Of a stretch of DNA of 64,000 bases, positions 48,815 to 57,846 are shown piece by piece (position 1 is the stretch's first letter; each line of letters opens with the position of its first letter). The stretch is from positions 124,001 to 188,000 of the forward strand of contig CAVUYM010000008.1 of the NCBI GenBank assembly GCA_963745675.1, in the 5' to 3' direction. The DNA comes from JAUIIK01 sp963745675. GTDB taxonomy: Bacteria > Chloroflexota > Chloroflexia > Thermomicrobiales > CFX8. Made by a program: the position numbers and the translations under genes. A model generated the notes under the pieces. The model saw nothing but the letters and a program-made list of their open reading frames with translations. It was not told where the DNA came from and made no database searches.

Positions 48815-49612
48815 ATGTCCGAAGAAACTCAACTCGAAAAACGTGCAATGGTCATCGTCGCCCACCCGGATGACGCCGAGTTCGGCTGTGCCGGAACCGT
48901 CGCAACCTGGACCGACGATGGCTGGGACGTCCACTACGTCATCGTGACCGATGGCACTGCCGGTGGTGGTGATGAAGCGACCGACGTTGGTCCCGAGGCA
49001 CGCGCGAAACTGGCCGCCACTCGCAAAGCAGAGCAAACTGCCGCCTGTGCCGAGATTGGTGTCACCGACATCACCTTTCTCGATCAACCCGACGGGCAGA
49101 TTTTCCACACCCTGGAGCTGCGCAAGAAGATCGTTCGGTTGATCCGAACGCATCGCCCGAGCCGGATCATCTGCATGGCTCCGGTTGTCAATTGGGAGCC
49201 GCAGTACATGATCGGCCTCTACCATCCCGATCACCTCGCTGTCGCCGAGACGACCGTCGCCGCGATCTATCCAGCCTCGCAAAACCCCTGGGATTTCCCG
49301 GATCTTCTTATGGAAGAGGGACTCAAGCCGCACAAGGTCAGCGAGATCTGGTTCCTGGCCGCGCCGAACGCCAACACCCACGTCGACATTGGCTCCGTCG
49401 TCGATCGCAAGATCGCCTCGCTCCGTGCCCACGACAGCCAACTCGGCGCCAACTTCGAGCGCCTGGAGAAGATGATCCGTGGCTGGATGCACGAGACCGG
49501 CAAACGCCACGACATCGAATACGCCGAGGAATTCCACGTCGCCCAGAACTGGCGCCCCGAACCCGAGGATTTCCATTCGGACAGCGACGCCGAGGTGGCG
49601 CGTCAGGATTAG
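48815..49612 (+). CDS. PIG-L/LmbE-family deacetylase
   Basis: 265 residues. The zinc motif 'VIVAHPDDAEFGCAGTVATW' near residue 14 is the family signature (HPDDAE), and a further His in 'YHPDHLAV' near 133 completes the metal site. Members remove N-acetyl groups from GlcNAc-type substrates, as in mycothiol or bacillithiol synthesis and antibiotic tailoring. The substrate is not shown by the sequence. GGAAAGCGCCCGGA lies before the ATG. Confidence 0.93.
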   Translation: MSEETQLEKRAMVIVAHPDDAEFGCAGTVATWTDDGWDVHYVIVTDGTAGGGDEATDVGPEARAKLAATRKAEQTAACAEIGVTDITFLDQPDGQIFHTLELRKKIVRLIRTHRPSRIICMAPVVNWEPQYMIGLYHPDHLAVAETTVAAIYPASQNPWDFPDLLMEEGLKPHKVSEIWFLAAPNANTHVDIGSVVDRKIASLRAHDSQLGANFERLEKMIRGWMHETGKRHDIEYAEEFHVAQNWRPEPEDFHSDSDAEVARQD

Positions 49613-49711
49613 GACTCGACACCCGCCCGTGCAACGTGACGCATTGCATCAGCCTAAAGATCTGATCATGTGTACCTAGAGCGAAAACCATAGTGTTATG
49701 CCACTCTCCTG

Positions 49712-49841
49712 TCATCTCGACCCCATTCGGTTTCGCTCAGGGCAGGCTCCGGGAGAGATCTCAGTCGAACGCTACGAAAGCGCTACACTGAGATTTCTCC
49801 ACGTAGCTTGCCCTGAGCAGGGCCGAAGGGGTCGAAATGAA
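49712..49841. repeat. Long imperfect inverted repeat between convergent genes
   Basis: The left part (from 49712, 'TCATCTCGACCCC') pairs with the right part (to 49841, 'GGGGTCGAAATGA'), with further matching inner blocks around 'CAGGGCA/TGCCCTG' and 'GAGATCTCAG/CTGAGATTTC'. Overall roughly 80 per cent pairing over more than 50 nt per arm. It lies between the PIG-L gene (+) and the Nudix gene (-). Palindromes with GAGAAATCTCA cores and TCGACCCC ends are scattered in Chloroflexota intergenic DNA. Confidence 0.7.
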
Positions 49842-49968
49842 ATGTTTGTTCGCTGGCCAATTTCATTGAGTGCAGGTCTAGTTGGTGGGATTAATTCCAT
49901 CCCGACTGACTGCATTGCCTGCTCATGGGGATTGTGGAGAAATCCACCCCTGTGATGTGGAGCAATAT

Positions 49969-50527
49969 CTACTTAGCGCGCAGCATCAATAGGCGAAGAA
50001 ATCTAGAAATCCATTCTCCGCCCACCATTCGCGGCAACAGTGGTTGGACGATGCGGTAGGTTGCGCCCCAGAGCTCGTGGGGGCCGAGGCGGTAGAAGCT
50101 GATTTCGCGGGGTTCGGGCCAACCGGGGAACTCGACCATGCGGGAGTCGTGGATGTCGGGGGCGAGCAGATCGTCGACGGCGATGTCGAGCACTTCCACG
50201 ACTTCAGTCGGCTGGAGGATCCACTCTGGCGGTGGCACGATGCGGGCCAGGTATGGCGCGATAGTGAAGCCGGTCGACATCGTATCGATGAGCGTCCAGA
50301 GCGGTAATGATCTCGACATTGGCCGGTGGCAGGCCGATCTCCTCGTGAGCCTCACGCAGCGCTGTGTCCTGGAGTGACTCGTCGTGCAGTTCGCGGACGC
50401 CGCCGGGGAATGCAATCTGGCTGCCATGTGGGCCACCAGGTGCACGGACAATCAGAACCAGACGCAACCTATTCGCGGCATCCCGGTAAACCGGGACGAG
50501 GACGGCGGCTTCGATCGGGCTAGACAA
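49969..50527 (-). CDS. Nudix hydrolase, CoA-pyrophosphatase-like, frameshifted
   Basis: Repaired length about 186 residues. The Nudix box is complete: GGVRELHDESLQDTALREAH followed by EEIGL, near residue 42. The preceding 'RAPGGPHGSQIAFPGG' matches the UPF0035 motif of CoA pyrophosphatases (NUDT7/8 type). The frame breaks near 50300 after 'EIITALD', where one base is missing, and resumes 'TLIDTMSTGFTIAPYLARIV' to 'GATYRIVQPLLPRMVGGEWI'. It starts with TTG 3 nt after the stop of the upstream aldolase, so it may be translationally coupled or start inside that gene. Confidence 0.82.
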
Positions 50528-50530
50528 ATG

Positions 50531-51373
50531 CTATTTCACTCGCAGAATGTCGGCAGGCATTTTGTCGAGAACCGGTGCGTGAACATCGAAACGCGTGGCG
50601 ACCGCTTTCAGTTCTGCAAGAGAGAGTCCATCGGCGGGTCTGCCCGCCTGAATGTCGAAGCGCTCGTAGGTTGCGGCAGCTTCTGCATACTCGATCAGAT
50701 CGAGCGCTTCCATCGGTCCTTCGGTCGACCGGGCGATGACGCCGTGTTTGGCCCAGACGACGAGCTTATGCCGCACCATTGCATCCTGGGTCAGTTGGCC
50801 CTGATGGGCTGTGCCGGGGGTCTCAAAGCCCAGCAGTCGGATACCTTGTGGAATCATCGCGATCGTCTCAGGTTGCCAGCGATAGAGCTGCCGGTTGAAT
50901 TGCCCCTGATCTCGATATTCGGGCACATGCGTCAGGTAGGTGAGGTTCGGTGGTTGGGCGTGGACGACGGCGCTGACCTTTGGCGCTCCGGCAAGCTGAA
51001 CGCTGTGGATTCCGACGTGTGAGTCGATCTCGCTGGTCGGTTGAATATCCTGATGCTTGGCATGGTGGAGAAAGCTCGATCCGTCAGATTCAACTTGAAT
51101 GGCGCAAAGGGCCGTATCTGGCTGAGTCAGGACATCACGCAGACGCCGCCGACTGCCAGTTACAAGTAACGTGCCATGCGGGAGCGAGATTCCACCCGGG
51201 AAGCGATACTCATGCGCTCGCGGGAAGCGCGCCAGACAGAATCCTCGCAGTCCAGTCGTCTCGGCCGGCAAGAAGAGCGAGATGTTGCCGGCGCCGCCTT
51301 CTGCTGCTCCCATCTCATGCAGCATGGCGCCGACTCTGCCAACTTCGTTGATCCATTCATCAATATCAGGCAT
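50531..51373 (-). CDS. Class II aldolase, RhaD-like (rhamnulose-1-phosphate aldolase family)
   Basis: 280 residues. 'GAAEGGAGNISLFLP' near 22, 'SEIDSHVGIHSVQLAGAPKV' and 'AVVHAQPPNLTYLTHVPE' near 140 (zinc His), and 'VVWAKHGVIARS' near 205 are the class II aldolase/adducin pattern, closest in layout to RhaD. A zinc aldolase cleaving a ketose 1-phosphate to DHAP and an aldehyde is the expected activity. No other rhamnose gene is present, so the sugar is not certain. The start at 51373 follows AGGAGGAC. Confidence 0.85.
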   Translation of the reverse strand: MPDIDEWINEVGRVGAMLHEMGAAEGGAGNISLFLPAETTGLRGFCLARFPRAHEYRFPGGISLPHGTLLVTGSRRRLRDVLTQPDTALCAIQVESDGSSFLHHAKHQDIQPTSEIDSHVGIHSVQLAGAPKVSAVVHAQPPNLTYLTHVPEYRDQGQFNRQLYRWQPETIAMIPQGIRLLGFETPGTAHQGQLTQDAMVRHKLVVWAKHGVIARSTEGPMEALDLIEYAEAAATYERFDIQAGRPADGLSLAELKAVATRFDVHAPVLDKMPADILRVK

Positions 51374-51436
51374 GCGTCCTCCTGTTGAGACGATGCATCA
51401 CAAATGCCTCGTACTCCTCCGATTATTGCCGATCGG

Positions 51437-52189
51437 TCAAGGGCGGCCGAGATCTAACCGTACTGAGTTGCCGGTTATGACCGCTTCCGCGTTCGCGACA
51501 AGTCCTTCAACATAGGCTTCGCCCCACTTCTCCCCTATTTCTTTCAGCGCCTTCCGAATCTGTGGCGGCCGCCAGCGGGCGCTGTGGGCGTCGCTGGCGA
51601 CGATGTGAACCATGCCGTTGTCAAGCAACGTGCGGGCAGTGCGTTGGGATGCCTGGCTGTGATATCCGGAGAGCGAAAGCGCGTTGATCTGCATCGGTAC
51701 TCCACGTGCGACGAAGCGTTCGATGATCTGCGGCTCGATGATGATGAAGGGATAGCGCTCCGGATGGGCCAGGATCGGCTGCAGTCCGGCGTTTTGAAGC
51801 TTGTCGATCACTTTCTCGACGACCTCGATCCTCCACTCGTGAGCCAGGGAAAGCTCCAGCAGCATGTGACGCGTGCCGTTGATCGTGACGAGTTTCCCTG
51901 CCTCGAAGCGCTCGACGAGATCCGCTCCGATGCGCACCTCACTTCCGGCAAGGATTTCGACGTCGATGCCCGCCGAAGCGGCTAACGCATTCAGCCGGGC
52001 GACGCCGTCAACAATCTGCTCAGGGTTGGCATGATGAGCATGTGGGGTTGCTACGACTGTGCCGATGCCGTCTGACTCCGCAACCCCCAGCATCTCCAGC
52101 GCCGCCTGATCGTCCTTCGCGCCATCGTCCAGTTTGGGAAGGACGTGCGTATGGATATCAATCAGCCGCTGACCGTCGAGAATCTTCAT
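51437..52189 (-). CDS. CpsB/YwqE-type PHP-domain tyrosine phosphatase
   Basis: 250 residues. PHP-domain metal motifs: 'IDIHTHVLPKLDDGAKDD' at residue 11, 'VVATPHAHHANPEQI' near 43, 'ILAHPERYPF' near 136 and 'IVASDAHSARWRPP' near 195. This set matches the manganese-dependent protein-tyrosine phosphatases CpsB/YwqE, which control capsule or exopolysaccharide synthesis. No capsule operon is present here. It lies 63 nt upstream of the RhaD-like gene on the same strand. Confidence 0.9.
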   Translation of the reverse strand: MKILDGQRLIDIHTHVLPKLDDGAKDDQAALEMLGVAESDGIGTVVATPHAHHANPEQIVDGVARLNALAASAGIDVEILAGSEVRIGADLVERFEAGKLVTINGTRHMLLELSLAHEWRIEVVEKVIDKLQNAGLQPILAHPERYPFIIIEPQIIERFVARGVPMQINALSLSGYHSQASQRTARTLLDNGMVHIVASDAHSARWRPPQIRKALKEIGEKWGEAYVEGLVANAEAVITGNSVRLDLGRP

Positions 52190-52433
52190 CTAGGTTGGTG
52201 AGCCCGAACAGGTTTCATGGACGGAAGGATACCCGGGAAGTGGGCGAGCAGTCCAAAAATGTAAGAAGTTGCTCGCTCGCTGTCTTAGTGACATAGAGAA
52301 CTTGACAGGGGTGTAGCGCAGATGACAGCCGGAATGTATCCGGCAGGATCACGAGATCGGACGCTACCCCCTAGAGTGAGAATCACTGGAACACCACAAC
52401 AGGGCGCACCAAGCGCCCGAAAGGAGCCGTAAG

Positions 52434-52644
52434 ATGACAGCCGCAACAGTAAAGACGATCAACCCGAAGCCTTGAAGCCAGTAGCCTGATCGAGATGGGA
52501 TTCAGTGAAGAGCAGGTCGCGATGCTCTCACAGCTCAAGTCGCGCTACAACTCCTTTAGCGAGCAGTTCGAGACCGAGCGCGAATTCCAGCAGGTTCAGT
52601 TTCTCAAGTGGCGCTACGAGCGTGGCGAGGTCGAGCGCGGATAG
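52434..52644 (+). CDS. Small conserved protein, copy B, frameshifted in N-terminus
   Basis: The ATG at 52434 follows AAAGGAG by 7 nt and reads MTAATVKTINPK; one base then seems extra near 52470, and the frame continues LEASSLIEMGFSEEQVAMLS, 'QLKSRYNSFSEQFETEREFQ' and 'QVQFLKWRYERGEVERG'. It is about 69 residues when repaired, the same size as its relative at 44936. A downstream start at the ATG 52494 would give 49 residues and avoid the break. A terminator follows directly. Function unknown. Confidence 0.65.
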
Positions 52645-52680
52645 AGAGAACCATGGTGACAACTGAAGACTCACAGCCCT

Positions 52681-52723
52681 AGCGGCCCGGGACGAAGCTT
52701 AATCGCCCGGGTCGCTTCGATTT
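52681..52723 (+). terminator. Terminator after copy-B small protein
   Basis: Stem AGCGGCCCGGG (52681-52691) pairs with CCCGGGTCGCT (52706-52716) with one G-U, 14-nt loop, then TCGATTT. Its 3' half (52702-52723) is repeated exactly at 54732-54753. Confidence 0.8.
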
Positions 52724-52753
52724 AAGCTTTGGTTGGCCATGCGTGAATCCGGA

Positions 52754-53494
52754 TTAACTTGTAACGGTAACAGGCGTTGGCCGCATCTCCGGCTGGAAAA
52801 TAACAGTGTTTGCTCTACCAGCTCGTTTAGCGACATACATTGCGATATCAGCGTCACGGAGAGGATCTGATGGTATCGATTGATCAGCGTAACAGAGGAC
52901 GATACCGACACTAGCGCTGATCTGACGGATGTTGTTTCCCGGATGCAGGAGTTGCGCCAGGCTGGCTGCAATCCGATCACTCAGGGCGACCGCTTGTTCT
53001 TCCCCCTTTGATGACGGCAACATAATGCAGAATTCATCGCCTCCCAGGCGACTGACAATAGCTTCTTTCGGCGTGCTGTCAAGGAGCATCGATGCAACCT
53101 TCACCAGGACCTCGTCACCTTCACGATGGCCGTGCTGATCGTTGATCTCTTTGAATCCGTCAAGATCGATAAAGAGAAGTGTGTAGTTTTCCTGACTGGA
53201 ATTGGTCCGGCGAGTAAGCGCGTCGACGAAGGCCCGGCGATTAAGTAGTCCTGTAAGTGGATCTCGAAATGCGAATTGGTTGAGACGCTGCAGATGGTGC
53301 ACCAATACGGCAGTCAACGCCATAACAAAGCCGATTGGGATAATCAGAAGCTCGTCAATCTGCCATGCTTCGTGCCGGCTCGTCCACGACTGGAACAGTT
53401 CGTTCAGATCCAGCGCGTGAGCAATCGCATAGGTGCCTAACGGCAGGCCTATCAAGAGAAGCCAGTCGCGTAGTGTAAGTTGCCGCAAAATCAT
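52754..53494 (-). CDS. Membrane diguanylate cyclase (GGDEF)
   Basis: 246 residues. Two N-terminal helices (about 10-30 and 45-65: 'LRDWLLLIGLPLGTYAIAHA', 'LIIPIGFVMALTAVLVHH') anchor a GGDEF domain. 'FRDPLTGLLNRRAFVDALTR', 'LLFIDLDGFKEINDQHGHRE' and RLGGDEFCIMLPS show an intact active site. It would make c-di-GMP at the membrane and pairs functionally with the GGDEF-EAL protein at 30471. No sensor domain beyond the short helices. The start is ATG 53494. Confidence 0.93.
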   Translation of the reverse strand: MILRQLTLRDWLLLIGLPLGTYAIAHALDLNELFQSWTSRHEAWQIDELLIIPIGFVMALTAVLVHHLQRLNQFAFRDPLTGLLNRRAFVDALTRRTNSSQENYTLLFIDLDGFKEINDQHGHREGDEVLVKVASMLLDSTPKEAIVSRLGGDEFCIMLPSSKGEEQAVALSDRIAASLAQLLHPGNNIRQISASVGIVLCYADQSIPSDPLRDADIAMYVAKRAGRANTVIFQPEMRPTPVTVTS

Positions 53495-54011
53495 ACTTCG
53501 AAGTCCGTCATTAGCTTCTCGAATGGATCGATCCTAATTCTCACTTATCCTATCTGGTGACATTCGATGCGCGGAACGCCTGAAGGTCCTGACTGACTAT
53601 GAGCATGTGACTGGACAATCTATACGCACGTCACTTTGGCAGGTTCTATAAGTATTGGAAAAGCCCGATTCCGTTGATCCAAAATCAGTCATCTGTGACA
53701 CCGAATGCTTTAGCAGTAATATCGCGCCAGCCGAACTGATTTTCTGCGTCGACGCGGCAGATATTGCGACACGCGAGATGATTCGCCCGTTGGATCTATC
53801 GTTGGTGGAGCCGTGGATGGACTGCAGAGCGTATCCAGCTTTCAATGATCGAGGCGGTTAGACATCGGGCGAGTTGCGCGCCGTGATGAGGTAACTTGTG
53901 GGAGAGCCGCCCTTTGATGGGGAAATAGCAGCCTGCTGTTACGGAGAACGATAGCAAGGCAAGACGAATACGGACAATTCGGCGCCAATATGTCCTGAAA
54001 ACGCGATTGGA
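53495..54011. other. Intergenic region
   Basis: About 520 nt upstream of the diguanylate cyclase and the LtrA remnant. A plus frame at 53655-53861 has no family similarity. In the last 85 nt a frame homologous to the LtrA N-terminus is open but has no ATG/GTG/TTG start before 54012. Nothing else was recognised. Confidence 0.4.
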
Positions 54012-54668
54012 CTGTTTCGCCGTCGCTTCTGGCAGCCGCCGCGACGCCACGGAGAAGTGATCGAGGATCGTACGGTGAGCTTCCTCGAACTCTTCTATGA
54101 CCTTGTTTACGTCGTGCTCGTCGGACGTACGGCTCACACGCTGGCCCATCACGTTTCATGGAGTGGATTTACAGATTTCATCGTCATCTTTGGACTGATC
54201 TGGATCGGCTGGCTGAACGGCACTCTCTACCACGATCTCCACGGCCGGGAGGATGGACGTAGCCGTACCTTCATGTTCCTGCAAATGCTCGTGCTCTCGA
54301 TCCTCGCCGTTTTCACTGGAGAAGCCGCAGGCGGCGACGGCCGAGGATTTGCTGTCACCTACGTGCTATTGCTGCTTATGCTCACATGGTTGGGGTACAC
54401 CGTGCGCCGCGAGGACAACGAAGCGTACATGGCCATCACTGGAATCTACCTGATCGCCATGCTGGTTTCGGCCGTCGTCACCGGGATATCGGTGTTTGTG
54501 TCCGACGACCTGCGTATTATCCTGTGGGCACTCATCGTCGTTGGCTGAATCTTCGTTGGTACATCGATGGTCCTGTTCCCAGAGCGAACCGGCCCGCTCG
54601 CTATCACGGTCACCGATGCGATGGTTGAGCGCTTCGGCCTCTTCATCATCATTGTGCTCGGCGAAGCT
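54012..54668 (+). pseudogene. LtrA (low temperature requirement) remnant
   Basis: Homology to the LtrA membrane protein begins 'LFRRRFWQPPRRHGEVIEDR' then 'TVSFLELFYDLVYVVLVGRT', and continues with several hydrophobic helices to 'FVSDDLRIILWALIVVG'. An in-frame TGA at 54546-54548 follows, then the same frame resumes 'IFVGTSMVLFPERTGPLAIT', 'VTDAMVERFGLFIIIVLGEA', where similarity ends. LtrA proteins are normally 350-400 residues, so about the C-terminal half is absent, and no clear start codon precedes the N-terminus (GTG 54057 is internal to the homology). The break coincides with a repeated terminator at 54711-54755. Confidence 0.72.
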
Positions 54669-54710
54669 CGCGATCGCCTGCTGCTGACGATCCGGAGAGT
54701 CCATGGCGGC

Positions 54711-54755
54711 AGCAGCCCGGCACGAACATCCATCGCCCGGGTCGCTTCGATTTTT
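54711..54755 (+). terminator. Terminator-like hairpin at the LtrA junction, repeat of 52681-52723
   Basis: 'AGCAGCCCGG' and 'CCGGGTCGCT' can pair with a 2-nt internal mismatch, followed by TTTTT. The 3' half at 54732-54753 is identical over 22 nt to 52702-52723. It sits where LtrA similarity stops and 16 nt before the orphan gene at 54771. Confidence 0.6.
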
Positions 54756-54770
54756 GTAGACTATCCCACC

Positions 54771-55154
54771 ATGAAACGACCTTCAAAAAAGGAATTACTC
54801 ATACAAATCCTGAAGCCATTTCGAGCGAGTATGGTGAAAAGGTACCCCGATCTGAATCCCCTCTGGGGCGGTGAGCTGCTACTGCCATCCGAAGACACAA
54901 AAGTCTTGATTGCCGCCCTGGATGACTTGGGCATTTCGATTCTAGGGATGGACGGTTGGCGATTCTGGGGAGATCGTCAAGACGCAGTCGTTCAGGCTCT
55001 TGAAGTTACACATGAGCGAGATATCGACTACCCATTCTCACTAATTGCGTTCATAGACGAGCGTGTTCCTAACGATATTGACTTTATTTCACTGTCTCTT
55101 GATGTCCCCGTTGAGTGGGATTTGTTCTCGAGTGCCAAATGGCAGTCTTTATGA
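54771..55154 (+). CDS. Orphan hypothetical protein, AT-richer than neighbours
   Basis: 127 residues from ATG 54771: 'MKRPSKKELLIQILKPFRAS', 'YPDLNPLWGGELLLPSEDTK', 'GMDGWRFWGDRQDAVVQALE' and 'DIDFISLSLDVPVEWDLFSS'. The start has no clear Shine-Dalgarno, and the codon use (AAA, ATA, TTA) is more AT-rich than the rest of the window. No family is recognised. The acidic, tryptophan-bearing C-terminus is the kind of profile seen in small immunity proteins, but that is only a suggestion. It follows the LtrA remnant through a terminator-like repeat. Confidence 0.6.
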   Translation: MKRPSKKELLIQILKPFRASMVKRYPDLNPLWGGELLLPSEDTKVLIAALDDLGISILGMDGWRFWGDRQDAVVQALEVTHERDIDYPFSLIAFIDERVPNDIDFISLSLDVPVEWDLFSSAKWQSL

Positions 55155-55227
55155 TTCTCTTTGAATCCGCGATCCGGCAGATTTACTCTGACTTGAACGC
55201 CGATAGATTCGTTTTGGCTAACGGGCG

Positions 55228-55551
55228 CTACGGCGTGATGTCGGTCAGAAGCTGGCAGGAGATCATCGTCGCCGGTGCATCCTCGGCTGCGCCTCGGGCC
55301 ATGATCTGTTGGTAGTCCGGTTCGGCCACCAAGAGGTCCGTCGCCGCGCCTGCCGCCGCCATGGTCTCGTACTCGGCCATCACATCGATGAGTCCCGTTT
55401 GGTCTCCCGAGACGCTGCGCCGAAAGACCCGAATCGATAGATCGCTGCCATCGAGCCGCTTTGACGCTCGAATGTTCTCGCTGATCCATCCCATGAAATC
55501 TGCCATCTGTCCGGGTTTCACCCGAAATGTCCAAACCTGAGCAACGACCAT
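55228..55551 (-). CDS. ABM-domain small protein
   Basis: 107 residues: 'MVVAQVWTFRVKPGQMADFM', 'IRVFRRSVSGDQTGLIDVMA' and 'EYETMAAAGAATDLLVAEPD'. The opening 'VVAQVWTFRVKPGQMADF' strand and following helix fit the antibiotic-biosynthesis-monooxygenase fold. Single gene, no partner. Function unknown. Confidence 0.75.
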   Translation of the reverse strand: MVVAQVWTFRVKPGQMADFMGWISENIRASKRLDGSDLSIRVFRRSVSGDQTGLIDVMAEYETMAAAGAATDLLVAEPDYQQIMARGAAEDAPATMISCQLLTDITP

Positions 55552-55851
55552 CTGTCTTCCCTGTCTTGACTACGCGTGGATTGCGCCGCCAATTGGCGCA
55601 CCTAGACCAGCATAAGCCCCATTCCTGACATCTTCTGTCATCATTTAGTCAGGCAAGCACGAATGTGGAGGGACTGCATCCGTTGACAACGTATCCGGGC
55701 AGCAAGATAGCCAGATGATGCCAACCCTGGGATCAGCGGCACTGCGTGCTCGTGTAGCGAGATGGCTGGAACAAGAATATCAGGGATGATGATCTTCGAG
55801 GAGGCTGGAGCCTATACCGTCGGTGACCGCCACTCATTCTCGCTGTAGTGG
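55552..55851. other. Intergenic region
   Basis: Three hundred nt between the ABM gene and the convergent-side MFS gene, both minus strand. It must hold the ABM promoter. A 20-codon frame at about 55789-55850 is too short to support. Nothing else seen. Confidence 0.4.
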
Positions 55852-57046
55852 TTATCGCAGCGCTATCTGGCGTGAGAACAGATAAGCCAACGAGCCGACG
55901 GCCACAAGTCCACCGACGGCGGGCAGCAGCCCTTCGACACCAAGGGTGCCAAGTGCCAGTCCATAAAGGAGCGGCATAATCGCCTGTCCGGTGCTCCCGG
56001 CCGACGCGAACCAGCCCATGAATGAGCCCATGCCACGCCGCTGCCCCGCTTCGACTGCGGCGGTGCTCGTGCCAGCGACGAGCGCCGCCAGAGTCCCGCC
56101 CGCCAGCAACGTCGCGACGACGGCGACCGGAAGCGAGTCAATTAGCCCGAGCATTGCCAGTGCCACGAGCGAACCGAATCCGCCGGTCAGTAGTAGGGGC
56201 CGCAGACCACGATTGTCGGCGACGTTGCCCCAGAAGGGCTGGACCGCTGCGGTCACGAAGCTAGCGATTGCCAGCAGGACACCGATCATTATCGGGCTAT
56301 AGCCGCGGTCGTCGCCGAGCAGCGGGAAGAACGAGAGGATGATCAGGCTGGCAGGCGCCGCCAGGAAGTTGAATGCCAGCAGCGAGAGCGCCAGCCGATC
56401 CGAGCGTATGCCTCCGGCCCTGGGCGCGAGCCGTTTGCCGAGTCGTCGTGGTGTGCTGGCTCTGCCGCCATCAAATCACGGTCGGTCAGCCCAACTGCGA
56501 CCGCTGAGAGCACGCCGGCCGGCCCGAGCAACAGGAAGACGGTTTCCGATCCGAAGAATTCGATGATGAGCCCACCGATGATTGGCCCCACGGCATATCC
56601 GAGCCACTGGGCGAGGTTGAAGCGGGCCATCGCCGCCCCGCCCCTGGTTCCGGCATGGGATCCCAGCACCGCCATGACCATCGGCAGGACGATCGCCGAG
56701 CCGACGCCATGCAGTAGCCGGGCGACAATCAGTACGGTGACGTTTCCGGCCGAGGCATAGACGACGCCGATCGGTATGTAGAGCAGCGTTCCAAAGATCA
56801 ACAGCGTCCGATAGCCATGCCGGTCGGCAAAGCTGCCGATGACAGGTTGCAGGAAGAGGCGTGTCGCGTAGATCGCTCCGACGACCATGCCGATCTGAAA
56901 GCCGTTCGCGCCGAGATCGCGGGCATAAGGAGTCAGCACCGGCCAGAGGGTGCTGACGCTGCCGACCATGATGAAGACGACTGCCAGTAGCGGGAGGGTT
57001 CTGGCAGAGATCGAGCGTTCGCTCTCCGGCGGAGCTGAGCTACCAT
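55852..57046 (-). CDS. MFS transporter, 12 TM, frameshifted
   Basis: Repaired length about 400 residues. First frame: 'LPLLAVVFIMVGSVSTLWPV', 'IYATRLFLQPVIGSFADRHG' (motif A) and 'VARLLHGVGSAIVLPMVMAV', then 'AMARFNLAQWLGYAVGPIIG'. It breaks near 56415 after 'HHDDSANGS' and resumes in the next frame 'RLAPRAGGIRSDRLALSLLA', 'GYSPIMIGVLLAIASFVTAA' and 'PFWGNVADNRGLRPLLLTGG' (second motif A) to 55852. The start is uncertain: ATG 57046 overlaps the GNAT stop but is in another frame, so a second small error near 57020 is possible. Substrate unknown. Confidence 0.78.
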
Positions 57047-57589
57047 GCGGCGGGATCGGGCGGTGGGTCGGTGATGTTCTCGGGAAAGAGTCGCTCGACG
57101 ATAACGACATCGCGCCAGACGCCATCGAGGTAGCTATGTTTCTCGTAGAGACCGACCTCTTTGAAGCCGACCGCCTTGCAGAGAGCCAGGCTGGCGATGT
57201 TTTCAGGGAAGACACGCGAGAGAATCTTCCAGAGACCGGCCTCGATGCAGGCTGGAATGAACGCCTCCATCAGTTTTCGGCCAATCTTGTGGCCCTGATA
57301 GTCATCGTGGACGTAGACCGAGAATTCCGCGATACCCCGGTAGCATTCACGCGAGCGGTAATCGCTGGCCGATACCCAGCCGACGACAGGTGCGTCATCG
57401 GCTTCGCCAAGCGTCGCAACGAGCGTCGGATGGTGCTGGCCCGTGGGCAGCCAGCCAGGCCCGGCGTTCTTCGGCGGAGCGTTCTTCAGTTTCGAAGGTA
57501 GCGTTGCGCCCGCGGATGCCCTGGTTGTAAATGACGGCGATCTCTGCCGCGTCGTCGAGTCTGGCCGGACGGATGAATATCTCGCTCAC
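57040..57589 (-). CDS. GNAT-family acetyltransferase (phosphinothricin-acetyltransferase-like), frameshifted
   Basis: Repaired length about 183 residues from GTG 57589. First frame: 'SEIFIRPARLDDAAEIAVIY', 'NQGIRGRNATFETEERSAEE' and 'RRAW'. It breaks near 57435 and resumes 'LPTGQHHPTLVATLGEADDA', 'VVGWVSASDYRSRECYRGIA', 'EFSVYVHDDYQGHKIGRKLM' (acetyl-CoA loop) and 'LSRVFPENIASLALCKAVGF'. The 'NATFET' and 'EFSVYVH..YQG.KIG' blocks match the PAT/bar-like GNAT subgroup. Its stop adjoins the MFS gene, so the pair may be one resistance or detoxification unit. Acceptor not proven. Confidence 0.8.
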
Positions 57590-57846
57590 TGCCCCATCCC
57601 TTTCGCTGCACGAGCCTAGCCGGATCATAGTCCGTCGCCAACGGGCAGCATACCGAAGTCGTGCCGGGTATTTGTGTATGGTGCACAATCGGTTGCCCTC
57701 GAGCGCCACATGACACACTGGAACTCTGCTAAGGATGACTCACATCGAGACTGTTGAGGGCAATCTCAGGGGAACATGATGGAGACGTTCGCAGGCATGC
57801 TACAGTCTGCTCAGCCGAACATCTGTACGTATCCCGGGAGGCGTCC

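Noticed and set aside
53655..53861. A 68-codon plus frame upstream of the LtrA remnant
   Set aside because: No ribosome-binding site or family similarity, and it does not connect in frame with LtrA.
55789..55851. A 20-codon frame ending in TAG before the MFS gene
   Set aside because: Too short and isolated to separate from chance.
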